A stretch of 64,000 nucleotides of DNA, from the NCBI GenBank assembly GCA_036560445.1, contig DATBRG010000025.1, positions 1-64,000 on the forward strand, read 5' to 3'. The DNA is from DATBRG01 sp036560445 (GTDB taxonomy: Bacteria > Pseudomonadota > Gammaproteobacteria > Burkholderiales > Methylophilaceae). The notes under the pieces are model-generated. The model did no database searches, had not been told where the DNA came from, and saw only the letters and a program-made list of their open reading frames with translations. How positions within the stretch are numbered: position 1 is the stretch's first letter; the number at the start of each line of letters is the position of its first letter. Position numbers and translations under genes: made by a program. Below are positions 1 through 7,871 of the stretch, in pieces.

Positions 1-911
1 GTCTCGCTCACGGCGACAGCCGATTCACTGGTGCTGGCGGATAGCTGGGTGGTGGAGGAGACGATCTCGCTGGCCGCTAGATCCAGCAGGTTGGCGCCTT
101 CGGCCAGCCCGCGTATCTGCGTGCGCAGGTCTTCGGTCATCCCTGTGAAGGCAAGCCTCAACTCACCGATCTCATCCGTGCGGGCTTCTGTCATTAGATT
201 TGTAGTCAAATCCCCTGCCGCCATGCGTTTTGCCGCATCGGTAATTTCTAGCACGAGTTGCGAAATGAGTCGGCTAAACACCATCGTCAAGGCAATCGCC
301 AGGAGAAGTGCCAGCCCGCCGAGAATCATAAACATACGGATGGATCGCGCCGCTAATTCAGCAGAAGCCACGATTTGCTTACGGACTTGCCCTTGCAAGT
401 CCTGCTCAAGCTCGATGGTAATACTACGCATTTTCTCGTAGCGCTCGGCTTGAGTGCTTTCGATAGTTTGTCTGGCCTCCTTGATTTTTCCTGCAAAAAT
501 AAGTTTGATATTCTCTTCCCGTATTTGGCGAAAATCGGTAAGTACAGCTTTTACTTCATTGAGCTTTAGCAGAAATTTGGAATTGCCACTATAAACTGTC
601 GCCAATTCTTGCAACGTCTGGTCAATCCGTTGAGCACGGTCTCTTATATCCTGGAGTAGTAACTCCTGCTTGGTATGGTCAGGCGTAAGCATGATTTCCA
701 ACATACGAACTTGTTGCCGATTCAGGTCTGCTTTCAGGCCAACCACATCAACCACACCGACAAACTCCTTGTCAGATAAGCGCTGCTGCGAATCCCGTAT
801 CGTTGTAATCGCGGTGTATGAAATAACCATGGTCATTCCCAACAAGATGATCATGGTTCCAAACCCCAGCGAGAGCTTGGTACCAGTTTTCATATTTTTA
901 AGCCAAGCCAT
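1..911 (-). CDS. methyl-accepting chemotaxis protein, 3' end cut by window edge
   Basis: Transmembrane chemoreceptor feeding a CheA/CheW array. Reading leftward from ATG at 911, which is preceded by AGAGGAA, the frame stays open for 303 codons to the window edge, so the rest of the signalling domain is missing. Visible parts are a basic N-terminus, a first membrane helix (about residues 13-33), a periplasmic helical region of 4HB type, a second membrane helix near residue 195, a HAMP domain (GDLTTN, then DEIGEL) and the first heptads of the signalling coiled coil (SESAVAVSE). It starts 19 bases after the stop of the upstream receptor, so the two are co-transcribed. Its signalling part closely resembles that neighbour but the sensor region differs. 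The ligand cannot be told from sequence. Confidence 0.9.
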   Translation of the reverse strand, partial: MAWLKNMKTGTKLSLGFGTMIILLGMTMVISYTAITTIRDSQQRLSDKEFVGVVDVVGLKADLNRQQVRMLEIMLTPDHTKQELLLQDIRDRAQRIDQTLQELATVYSGNSKFLLKLNEVKAVLTDFRQIREENIKLIFAGKIKEARQTIESTQAERYEKMRSITIELEQDLQGQVRKQIVASAELAARSIRMFMILGGLALLLAIALTMVFSRLISQLVLEITDAAKRMAAGDLTTNLMTEARTDEIGELRLAFTGMTEDLRTQIRGLAEGANLLDLAASEIVSSTTQLSASTSESAVAVSE

Positions 912-930
912 TAATATTCCTCTCCCATAG

Positions 931-2661
931 TCATACTCTGTAACGCTCAACTATTTGCTTGAGCCGTTGACCAAGCTCGCTCAGGTTACGCGCTGCAGTC
1001 TCCAGTTGTTGCGCACTCGCTACATTCTGCGTACTCGCTTGCTTGATGCTTTCCATCGCGCCCGCCACTTGATCCACCCCTACCAATTGCTGCTGGCTGG
1101 AAGCCGCTATCTGGGTCGCCGCTTGTGCGGCTTCTGTCACACTACCTGCCAGTTCCCGGATTGATTCTCCAGCGACTTCGGTTTGCCGGCTTCCCGCTTC
1201 TACTGCCTTGCTCCCTTGCTCGGTAGCCATCACTGCCGTAGTGGTTGCCTTTTGGATATCACCAAGAATAGTGCGTACCTGGTTGGTAGCTTGCCTTGAT
1301 TGTTCAGCGAGACTCTTAACCTCCTGGGCCACCACACTGAAGCCTTTGCCGTGCTCACCGGCCTTAGCTGCCTCCATGGCGGCGTTAACTGCAAGAAGGT
1401 TGGACTGAGTGGAAAGATCTTCGACAGTGGCAATGATTTGCCCAATGGTTTGGCTTTGTTCCGAAAGCCGCACCATACTGGCGGCAATTGCGTCCATTTG
1501 CTGGCGGATACGTTCCATGCCAGCCACCACGTCATCGTTGGATTTACGTCCATTCTGTGAGCTCTGTGCGGCTTTCTGCGCGATGTCGGAGACCTGCTTC
1601 GCTTTCTGGCTAGCCACCTGCGCAGTCTGGCGTACTTCTTCCACCGTGGTCGTGGTCTCACTCACGGCGACAGCAGATTCACTGGCACTAGCAGAAAGCT
1701 GACTAGTGGAGGCGACGATCTCACTGGCGGCTGAACCCAGAACGTTCACGCCTTCCGTGAGTTCGCCTGTCAGTAATTGCAAATTCTCCACCATGGAGGC
1801 AAAAGCATTTCCCAGCACATCTTTTTCTGACTGCGGCTGGACTTTTACCCGCAAATCCCCAGCGGCTATCTTGCCGGCCACACCAGCCATGCCTTTCAGC
1901 GATTCAACCATCCGTGCAAAAGTCTGGCTCAGAATCCCGACTTCATCCGTACGCTTACTTATGGGGATAGTGACAGCCAAATCCCCTGACGCTATCCGTT
2001 CTGCAGTTGCGGAGAGTTCTGTAAGCGGATTGGCAATGTTACGTGTGATAACAAAAGCAGCTAGCGTCAGCACCATGAACGCTAAAAGGGTGCCGTAAAT
2101 GATAGTGAGTGTTGTATGACGTGCACTTGCCTGTGCTTCATCCGCACGCGATTTTAGTAAACTACTTTCTTCGCTTTCCATCTCGCCGACGGTTTTGCGA
2201 ATTGAGTCCATGACCTGCTTGCCTTTATCCGTTCGCACTATCTTCAGCGCAGCATCAAAACCTTTCGCTTCTTTACGAACGTCGATAGTCTCCTGAAGCT
2301 CGGCAAATTTGCTATCAATCTGCTGTTGTAGAATGTCCAGTCGGTGTTGTTGGCTGATGTTATCTTTGGTCAATTCCTTAAGCGCTTCAGTCTTTTGCTT
2401 GACGGCCAGCTGTGCGGTCCGGAATGGCTCCAGATAACGATCTTCACCGGTGAGGAGATAGCCGCGCTGACCTGTCTCGGCGTCCTTGATGTCGGAAAGT
2501 AAAGCTTCGAGCTTTTCTAATACCTGATGCGTGTGGGCTACCCATTCAGCAGTCTCGGTAAGTTTGTTGGTGTTTTGGTAGGAAGCGATACTGATAGCCA
2601 GCAGAACCACTAGTGCAAGCACAAACCCTGTTCCAATCTTCATTCCGACGTTCCATTTCAT
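931..2661 (-). CDS. methyl-accepting chemotaxis protein with CHASE3-type sensor
   Basis: Complete 576-residue chemoreceptor. A membrane helix lies at about 8-28, followed by a periplasmic helical sensor carrying the CHASE3 signature ETGQRGYLLTG at 62-72. A second membrane helix is at about 185-205, HAMP at 206-260, and the cytoplasmic signalling domain at about 300-576. The hairpin tip around 420-455 contains NAAMEAAKAGEHGKGFSVVAQEV, split here as NAAMEAAKAGE and GKGFSVVAQEV, and is the CheA/CheW contact. There is no C-terminal NWETF-like pentapeptide, so the CheR of this operon probably docks differently; its TPR tail fits that. The gene lies 30 bases downstream of cheW and is co-oriented with the whole cluster. 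The signal it senses is unknown. Confidence 0.93.
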   Translation of the reverse strand: MKWNVGMKIGTGFVLALVVLLAISIASYQNTNKLTETAEWVAHTHQVLEKLEALLSDIKDAETGQRGYLLTGEDRYLEPFRTAQLAVKQKTEALKELTKDNISQQHRLDILQQQIDSKFAELQETIDVRKEAKGFDAALKIVRTDKGKQVMDSIRKTVGEMESEESSLLKSRADEAQASARHTTLTIIYGTLLAFMVLTLAAFVITRNIANPLTELSATAERIASGDLAVTIPISKRTDEVGILSQTFARMVESLKGMAGVAGKIAAGDLRVKVQPQSEKDVLGNAFASMVENLQLLTGELTEGVNVLGSAASEIVASTSQLSASASESAVAVSETTTTVEEVRQTAQVASQKAKQVSDIAQKAAQSSQNGRKSNDDVVAGMERIRQQMDAIAASMVRLSEQSQTIGQIIATVEDLSTQSNLLAVNAAMEAAKAGEHGKGFSVVAQEVKSLAEQSRQATNQVRTILGDIQKATTTAVMATEQGSKAVEAGSRQTEVAGESIRELAGSVTEAAQAATQIAASSQQQLVGVDQVAGAMESIKQASTQNVASAQQLETAARNLSELGQRLKQIVERYRV

Positions 2662-2691
2662 GGCACAGCCCCCTATTATTTTTTTACTGTT

Positions 2692-3258
2692 TTAGCCTTC
2701 TACCTCTTCATGCACGATAATTTTTGGATCAGTCAGAATACGATCTAGATCAAGGACTATTAGACGTTCTGCTGATACCCCTTTTAGATAATCTTCACGA
2801 ATACCAGTAAGTGTCGGCAGTGAGCCTTGCAAGCTATCCAGTGGAATGAGCCGCACGCTGACGATGGCATCTGCCAATAGGCCAAACTCGAGATCGTGAC
2901 CATGAACAAGGATGATCCGATGCAGATCGGTCAAGCCTTTATCTGGCAGGTCAAAGAACTTCTTGATATCAATCACTGGCGTGATATGGCCTCGTACGTT
3001 CACAATTCCAAGTACAAAAGGTGGAGTACCAGGTAATGGTGTAAGGTCTTTTAGTGGATACACCTCACTCACAAAACGGGTTTCTACTGCATAAGATTCC
3101 TGGGCTAGACGAAACTCCAGAACCTCCAGTAACACGCCCTCATCTAAATCACTTTCGGGTTGGCGTGCCAGCGCCTTTGCACGGGCACGCAGAGTCTCTC
3201 TGGCATCTGTCGTATTAGATATAGGGGAAGAAACCGGCAAGGCTTTCGTTTTTTTCAT
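2692..3258 (-). CDS. cheW: CheW-type scaffold protein (second copy in cluster)
   Basis: Adaptor linking chemoreceptors to the CheA kinase. The 188-residue product has an N-terminal extension of about 45 residues (rich in Ala/Arg) before a CheW domain. The domain starts near LEFRLAQESYAVE and includes the typical PLPGTPPFVLGIVNVRGHITPVIDIKKF region (shown as PLPGTPPFVLGIVNVRG then ITPVIDIKKF). Its ATG overlaps the stop of cheR by four bases (ATGA), indicating translational coupling. Two CheW proteins flanking a CheR with TPRs is the arrangement of Wsp-like and other alternative-function chemosensory operons. The long N-terminus sets it apart from the other cheW here. Assignment is firm at family level; pathway output is not known. 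Confidence 0.93.
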   Translation of the reverse strand: MKKTKALPVSSPISNTTDARETLRARAKALARQPESDLDEGVLLEVLEFRLAQESYAVETRFVSEVYPLKDLTPLPGTPPFVLGIVNVRGHITPVIDIKKFFDLPDKGLTDLHRIILVHGHDLEFGLLADAIVSVRLIPLDSLQGSLPTLTGIREDYLKGVSAERLIVLDLDRILTDPKIIVHEEVEG

Positions 3259-4766
3259 GAGATATTCTTCTTTGCTATCGCAATCGTGATGATCTCAGTA
3301 AGTCGGCTGGCAGTAAGGCAATCGGTCTCTGGTAGCAGGTCATTCGGCTCATAGTCACGCAATAGACGCAGCGCATTGGAGAAATACCTGCCTGCTTCAT
3401 GCATTCTTTTACGACCACGTGCAATGTTGCCCAAAGCGAAGTGAGCCAACACAAAACCCGGATGCAAATAAACTGTCCTCTGAAGAGACGGACGTGCTCG
3501 TTCAGGATCTCCGTGTTCTAGTAAGATAACTGCGCGCAGGTAATGGGCTGCAGGATTCAGCTTGTCAGCCTCAATCCAGCGGTCACACCATATCAGCGCA
3601 GTGGTTAGTCTGCCTAAGTTGGCCAGTGCACGCGTCAGCAAGGAAAGTACTGCAGGATTTGATGAACTTTTAGAGTGATGTTCGCTTAGAACTGCCAATA
3701 AGTTATCAGCCACCTCCGCATAGTGGCCTTCCTTATAAAGCACTTGTGCAGTAGCCAATACATCATGAAAAGGCGCTGTCATGCCAGGCTGGTCATTCAA
3801 CGCGCTAGATTCCGGATTCTCCCTCAAATCCGTCGTTGACTCCCGCGGCAAGGGGAGAGGGGTTGTAGAAGTAGTAAATTCCGACACCTGCTTAAGCCTA
3901 GTCTCAGCTATATGGGATGCTTCACCTTTTTGGAACAGAATCGCGCCAGGGAAATTAACGCTAGTAAATTGGGGGAATAATGCCTGTGATGCTTCGCTGG
4001 GGCTCACTATCAGCCAGCCATCTTCAACCAACGTACCACTCAGATTACTTATCACTTTTTTAACCTGACGTGGAGTGAAGTACATCAGCACATTACGGCA
4101 GAAAATCACGTCCAGCCCATTCGTATCAGTCGCTGACGAGGGATAAGTGTCTTCCACCAGATTCAGGTGCGCAAAAGTCACCAGTTTCTTGATTTCTGGA
4201 ATGACGGTGTAAAGACCATTCTCGCTATGCTTGAAGTAGCGCTGCTTAAGCCAGGCCGGGGTATCGCGAAACGACCACTCGCCATATCTACCTACCGAGG
4301 CCTTCTGTAGAAAGCGTGTATTGATGTCAGTAGCGGTAATCGTCACCCGCCAATCATGCAAATCCGGCAATAATCGATGTACCAGTATGGCCAGTGTATA
4401 AGCCTCTTCCCCACTGCAGCAGGCTGCGCTCCAGATATGCAGTCGTTGGTCGCGGCCCCGCCGGTTACGAATTAGTTCAGGCAGAATCTGCTCAGCCATC
4501 GCTTCCAGTAATTGTGGGTCGCGGTAAAAATAGGTTTCACCGATGGTGAGATGACTCGCCAGTACCTGCAGTTGCGATTTGTTTAGCGGCTCCGTAAGTA
4601 GCCAATCCATACATACAGCAGCGTCCTCAAAGCCCAGCTCCTGTGCGGCGCTTGTGAACCCGCGTTCGAGATCTTCCTGCCGCTCGCGAGGAAAATGTAA
4701 ACCCATGCTGCCAGCAATGAGCTCACTTAGTTGCGACCACTGGGCTTCTTGCACCTGGCGTGACAT
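3255..4766 (-). CDS. cheR: chemoreceptor methyltransferase CheR with C-terminal TPR repeats
   Basis: S-adenosylmethionine-dependent methyltransferase that methylates glutamates of chemoreceptors. Of 503 residues, the first 80 or so form the CheR N-terminal helical domain. The catalytic domain follows (about 80-275), with TIGETYFYRD, the SAM-binding stretch IWSAACCSGEEAYTLAI (the usual form has CSTGEE) and DVIFCRNVLMYF. After a low-complexity linker, residues from about 330 onward form several TPR-like helical repeats, for example AVILLEHGDPERARPSLQ. Chemotaxis CheR proteins are normally near 280 residues; the TPR tail is typical of WspC/FrzF-type enzymes in alternative chemosensory systems. 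It overlaps the preceding cheW stop by one base and the following cheW start by four. Confidence 0.95.
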   Translation of the reverse strand: MSRQVQEAQWSQLSELIAGSMGLHFPRERQEDLERGFTSAAQELGFEDAAVCMDWLLTEPLNKSQLQVLASHLTIGETYFYRDPQLLEAMAEQILPELIRNRRGRDQRLHIWSAACCSGEEAYTLAILVHRLLPDLHDWRVTITATDINTRFLQKASVGRYGEWSFRDTPAWLKQRYFKHSENGLYTVIPEIKKLVTFAHLNLVEDTYPSSATDTNGLDVIFCRNVLMYFTPRQVKKVISNLSGTLVEDGWLIVSPSEASQALFPQFTSVNFPGAILFQKGEASHIAETRLKQVSEFTTSTTPLPLPRESTTDLRENPESSALNDQPGMTAPFHDVLATAQVLYKEGHYAEVADNLLAVLSEHHSKSSSNPAVLSLLTRALANLGRLTTALIWCDRWIEADKLNPAAHYLRAVILLEHGDPERARPSLQRTVYLHPGFVLAHFALGNIARGRKRMHEAGRYFSNALRLLRDYEPNDLLPETDCLTASRLTEIITIAIAKKNIS

Positions 4767-5281
4767 TATTCGACCTCCGCCAAGGCAGAATCCAGCATAT
4801 CCGCTTCTTCCAGGGATAGGAATTTTTCAAGGTCGTGTATCAGCACCAAGCCATCATTAAGCTTGACCACTCCCTGGAATTGTTCAAGGCCAGGTACGAT
4901 TTGATCAGAACTTATAATGTCAGATTGCTTATACTCGATGACATCCAGAGCTTCATCAATGACCAACGCCACCATACGAAGTGTTGTAATCGCAATCAAG
5001 AATTGATCAGCCGTACCAATTTCCCGCTCCGGTAAAAGAAACCGGCGCCTGAGATTAAGCACGGGGATAATCCTGCCTTCCACATTGATTGCTCCAAGCA
5101 CAATGGCTGGCGCCTCGGGTAGCGGAGTCACCTCTACTGCGCGAACAATGCGGTTGACCGTGGCAAGCGGGAGTGCATAATGCTGCTCGTCGACAAGAAA
5201 AACGACCAGATAGATGAGCTCACCTAAGTTAAGGTTCTGCTTAAACCGCCCTTCTAGATTCCCTTGCATTTTGCTTTGCAT
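4766..5281 (-). CDS. cheW: CheW-type scaffold protein, first gene of the cluster
   Basis: Single CheW domain of 171 residues (LIYLVVFLVDEQHYALPL, then PLPEAPAIVLGAINVEGRI and VLNLRRRFLLPE). It is the promoter-proximal gene of a minus-strand run cheW-cheR-cheW-mcp-mcp whose members overlap or lie within 30 bases of each other. Two start codons are possible, ATG at 5281 and an in-frame ATG four codons later; neither has a clear Shine-Dalgarno sequence, so the exact start is open. By analogy with Wsp and ACF-type operons this protein would couple the receptors to a hybrid CheA encoded beyond the left edge. That kinase is not visible here. Confidence 0.93.
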   Translation of the reverse strand: MQSKMQGNLEGRFKQNLNLGELIYLVVFLVDEQHYALPLATVNRIVRAVEVTPLPEAPAIVLGAINVEGRIIPVLNLRRRFLLPEREIGTADQFLIAITTLRMVALVIDEALDVIEYKQSDIISSDQIVPGLEQFQGVVKLNDGLVLIHDLEKFLSLEEADMLDSALAEVE

Positions 5282-5682
5282 GATGGCTAGTCAGGAGGCT
5301 CAAGGGCTAAACTAGGCTATCCGCAAAAAATGCGTATAGGGATATTGAACACAGCAAAAGCTAGCGGTCTTTAGTAGACCACTTCCATACCTAGCTCTAA
5401 GGCGTTTGGCAAAAACAGCCTTTGCTATAAAAACTTTCAGTGATGTTCCCAAGACAGCCCTCTTTGCTTAGTTAACTTCGTTATTATAAAAAGCTGTATC
5501 TCCAGTGTTACTCTTAAAGTTTTCATTACGAATGAGTAAAAACACCAAAAACAACTAATGATTTTCATGAAGTCTTATAAATGATACATGACCTCAGAGC
5601 TTTACCCAGAGCATCGAAAACGCGCCACAAAAGCTGTTAGCAAGCAATACTTATCCTTCCCAAAACCAACGCGCTCAATAAC
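5282..5682. other. intergenic region between chemosensory operon and luxI
   Basis: About 400 AT-rich bases without a convincing gene. It should hold the promoter of the chemosensory operon (read leftward) and the 3' untranslated region of luxI. I see a short inverted repeat, GGTCT-TTAGT-AGACC at 5366-5380, about 90 bases upstream of the first cheW start. It could be an operator or a small hairpin. I see no FliA-type promoter with both elements at correct spacing and no strong intrinsic terminator for luxI. Confidence 0.5.
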
Positions 5683-6270
5683 TCAGGCAGCTTTGGCTAG
5701 TACCCCGAATAAGTTGTCATAGGTCACTTCAATATTCACATACAGCGCAATGGCATTTTCGACCCCTATCCTCAAGGGCGGACCGAAGCGGGAGATATCT
5801 ACACCGGCTCGTCGCAACAGGCGCTCTATTGCCGTAGTAGTCACAGTCACGTACTGATCTATACCGATCCGATGGCCATAAGCGATAATTTCCCTGATGG
5901 ACTCCATGGTAATTTCAGAGAACCCGAAGCTTTGATTACCTTCACTCTCAATCGCAAACCGGCTCAATTCCATAATTTTTCGATTTGCCGGGGCCACTTC
6001 ACCATGCAATAGTTGTGGAAACGAGTCCTTAAGCATGTAAGGGCCCTCAGTAGGCAAAATGCGCCAACACCCACGCAATTTACCGCTCTCTTCTTTTACC
6101 AGCATGTAGTAGGGGTCGATGGCGTCATACCCATCTATTTCCATCCCGCTCATGATGGGGACCTCCCACCCCATTCGATCCTTAAATACCTTGGCACGTA
6201 ATTTATGCATTTCCCAAAGATCTTCGTTGCGAAATTCACGTCTAGCAGCTATTTGTATAGATAACGACAT
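5683..6270 (-). CDS. luxI: LuxI-family acyl-homoserine-lactone synthase
   Basis: Makes an N-acyl-L-homoserine lactone from S-adenosylmethionine and an acylated carrier protein. The invariant residues of the family are present in order: R and F in LRAKVF, W in DRMGWEVP, D residues in EIDGYDAIDPYYM, R in CWRILP, and E and R in MELSRFAIE, followed by a C-terminal PPLRIG block. The ATG at 6270 is chosen because AGGGGCG lies seven bases before it; an in-frame ATG at 6300 has no ribosome-binding site. The product is 195 residues. A near-ideal lux box lies 60 bases upstream and luxR is next door, so expression is very likely autoinduced. Acyl-chain length cannot be predicted here. Confidence 0.96.
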   Translation of the reverse strand: MSLSIQIAARREFRNEDLWEMHKLRAKVFKDRMGWEVPIMSGMEIDGYDAIDPYYMLVKEESGKLRGCWRILPTEGPYMLKDSFPQLLHGEVAPANRKIMELSRFAIESEGNQSFGFSEITMESIREIIAYGHRIGIDQYVTVTTTAIERLLRRAGVDISRFGPPLRIGVENAIALYVNIEVTYDNLFGVLAKAA

Positions 6271-6307
6271 TTTTACGCCCCTAAAATACCCAAGAGGCAT
6301 AAATAAT

Positions 6308-6322
6308 TATGCTAATTGCATA
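6308..6322. promoter_or_regulatory. palindrome TATGC-TAATT-GCATA overlapping the luxI -10 region
   Basis: A perfect 5-base inverted repeat with a 5-base centre lies between the lux box and the luxI start and overlaps the proposed -10 hexamer. A repressor bound here would block luxI. The obvious candidate is the small HTH protein encoded divergently from 6442, but this link is inference only. Confidence 0.4.
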
Positions 6323-6329
6323 GCCGCGT

Positions 6330-6349
6330 AACTATCAGAATTGATAGGT
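6330..6349 (-). promoter_or_regulatory. lux box and promoter of luxI
   Basis: A 20-base element fits the LuxR-site form NNCT-N12-AGNN exactly, with inner arms CTATCA and TGATAG. On the minus strand a CATAAT -10 hexamer lies at 6311-6306, so transcription would begin near 6299. The box centre is then about 40 bases upstream, overlapping the -35 position. That is the usual class II geometry for LuxR-activated promoters. It is seen in sequence; activity is inferred. The box also lies about 100 bases upstream of the divergent HTH gene and could serve both. Confidence 0.75.
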
Positions 6350-6441
6350 TAAAAAATATGACTGACGAGAGAGACTACGAATTACGTAAAAAAATAGTCT
6401 TTTAGAAAACCTGTTATGTTAATGGATGAGAAGCGAGTGCT

Positions 6442-6693
6442 ATGAACGCTGAAACACTAAGAAATATACGTAAGTCACGCCGCGAAAGCCAAACCAAATT
6501 CTGGAAACGCTTTGGGGTAACCCAGTCACGTGGTAGCCGTTTTGAACTAGGAGGAGAAATGCCATCACCGATTACTATTCTGATTGAACTATACCTTGAA
6601 GGGGTAATTGCCGATCGTGATTTGCAGCGTGCTCGTCAAAACATTAGCCGCTCAATAATGGGTTATGGCAGAAACCATCTTAACCTTGGTTAA
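6442..6693 (+). CDS. small helix-turn-helix protein between luxI and luxR
   Basis: An 83-residue basic protein with one recognisable feature, an XRE/Cro-like helix-turn-helix at about residues 16-50 (SQTKFWKRFGVTQSRGSRFE, then a Pro-containing turn and a Leu-rich helix). Short proteins of this type, with the FWxRxGVTQSxGSRxE pattern, occur in betaproteobacteria, and I know no assigned function. It is divergent from luxI across 171 bases that hold a lux box and a second palindrome. It is convergent with luxR, with one base between the stop codons. By position it resembles the RsaL/RsaM type of regulator, unrelated in sequence, that sits between luxI and luxR genes. A purine-rich stretch (GAGAAGCGAG) precedes the ATG. 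DNA binding is likely; its target is inferred. Confidence 0.8.
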   Translation: MNAETLRNIRKSRRESQTKFWKRFGVTQSRGSRFELGGEMPSPITILIELYLEGVIADRDLQRARQNISRSIMGYGRNHLNLG

Positions 6694-6694
6694 T

Positions 6695-7486
6695 TTAATC
6701 AGGATTAATCAGGCCGATACGAATGGCTTTAATTACCGCCTGCTGTCGCGTAGTCACTTCAAATTTCCGCCTTATATTACTAAGGTGAAAATTAATTGTT
6801 GCCTCAGCACAGTAGAGAATTTTTGATATTTCCCAAGAGGATTTACCGGCCATCGTCCATTTCAGCACTTCTAATTCTCGTTCTGTTAAGCGGACTTTCT
6901 CTTCAGCAGTATCTGTGGTCAGGAAACGGCGAGACGACTCGAAGGCATAGTCCCTAAGTAATGCCAATGCAGGCATGGCGTGGATTAATTCCTGGCGAAA
7001 TTTTTGATCTGAAAGTACATCGGAAACAAAACTAAAGACACCAAACTCTCCATTAGCTCCGTGAATAGGATAAATAATGCCAGAACGTATGCCATACCCG
7101 CATGCTTCTTCATAGAGATCTTTTTGATTTGGATCTTGGAAAGTCTCTGAGGCCCAAACTAATGGAACAGTACTATTAAGGCAATGACCAACTGTCGGAT
7201 CTACATAAGCAAGCTTTTCTTGATCATAAGTAGTCCGCCAACCAGGAGAGTAATTACTACGAAGAAATGCATTTTCAAGTGGCGCACGTTTGTTAGGGAT
7301 AACCGCATAGAGCGTTTGCTCGAAACCATAGCCTTGAGCGATAGAGAAAAGTGTATTGCACCACTTTTCTTCTGTTTCGCAACTTAGCAAGTTGACAAGT
7401 AGCTCGTCAGTAAGAATCACTAATAATTTCTCAAAGTAGAAATTTTTATGGATTCTATTATTAATCCAAAGGATTAAAGAAAGCAA
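6695..7486 (-). CDS. luxR: LuxR-family quorum-sensing transcription factor
   Basis: Acyl-homoserine-lactone receptor and transcription factor. The N-terminal ligand domain keeps the binding-pocket set W, Y, D-P, W in SPGWRTTYDQ, YVDPTVG and PLVWASE, plus the conserved G residues. The C-terminal LuxR-type helix-turn-helix is intact (LTERELEVLKWTMAGKSSWE, then ATINFHLSNIRRKF). The longest reading frame begins with TTG at 7486; an in-frame GTG at 7420 would give a product nearer the usual 235-240 residues, and neither has a strong Shine-Dalgarno site. The gene is convergent with the small HTH gene and same-strand with luxI, separated from luxI by that HTH gene. It most likely acts on the lux box at 6330-6349. 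Confidence 0.94.
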   Translation of the reverse strand: MLSLILWINNRIHKNFYFEKLLVILTDELLVNLLSCETEEKWCNTLFSIAQGYGFEQTLYAVIPNKRAPLENAFLRSNYSPGWRTTYDQEKLAYVDPTVGHCLNSTVPLVWASETFQDPNQKDLYEEACGYGIRSGIIYPIHGANGEFGVFSFVSDVLSDQKFRQELIHAMPALALLRDYAFESSRRFLTTDTAEEKVRLTERELEVLKWTMAGKSSWEISKILYCAEATINFHLSNIRRKFEVTTRQQAVIKAIRIGLINPD

Positions 7487-7613
7487 AACCTATTCAAAAA
7501 ATACTTATTCGATTTTTGTAAAAGTTGACTGGTTTTTACGTACTACCGCTTCAAATACTGATTCTTACAGGGGTGTTCTTTATGAGTTTCATTAGATATC
7601 GGCAGATTGAATT

Positions 7614-7787
7614 ATGTATTCAATACTAGGTATTTTCATCTTCCAGATAATTTATGTGGCTGTGTTGGGGTTAAGGTGTGATGACTCTTATGGTGAAATA
7701 ACTAAAACTGAGTCAGATATATTAACAATGACAGAGTTATTTATAATCGCAACTTTAGGTGCAGCCGTTTTTATTAATTGGCATTAA
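7614..7787 (+). CDS. possible 57-residue membrane mini-protein
   Basis: An open frame from ATG at 7614 to TAA at 7787 encodes two hydrophobic segments, about residues 3-20 (SILGIFIFQIIYVAVLGL) and 41-56 (TELFIIATLGAAVFIN), joined by a charged loop. An in-frame TGA lies just before the ATG, so this is the only start. There is no good Shine-Dalgarno sequence. A different short frame starting at 7582 does have AGGGG before it but ends after 15 codons. The two-helix pattern argues for a real small membrane protein; weak initiation and AT-rich composition argue against. Nothing else occupies 7487-7805 apart from upstream sequence of luxR. Confidence 0.35.
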   Translation: MYSILGIFIFQIIYVAVLGLRCDDSYGEITKTESDILTMTELFIIATLGAAVFINWH

Positions 7788-7805
7788 ATCCTACAAAGTC
7801 CTGAA

Positions 7806-7836
7806 AATAAAAAAGCCCCCTGAAAACAGAGGGCTT
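7806..7836 (-). terminator. intrinsic terminator after ssb
   Basis: Inverted repeat with arms AAGCCCTCT and AGGGGGCTT (one mismatch) around a six-base loop, followed on the minus strand by a run of T residues. It lies 35 bases past the ssb stop codon. Confidence 0.85.
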
Positions 7837-7871
7837 AGTTTAAAACTTTACAATTCAGTCGCAGGTAGCTT

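Noticed and set aside
1230..1661. 143-codon open frame antisense-frame within the CHASE3 chemoreceptor gene
   Set aside because: It lies wholly inside a well-supported receptor gene on the same strand in another frame, with Arg/Trp-rich composition and no family features.
5282..5682. FliA-type promoter for the chemosensory operon
   Set aside because: A GCGGATAG element resembles the -10 box, but no TAAAG-like -35 occurs at the required spacing.
7582..7629. 15-codon frame with AGGGG Shine-Dalgarno upstream of the 57-residue frame
   Set aside because: Too short and without composition bias to call as a gene; mentioned only as a possible leader.
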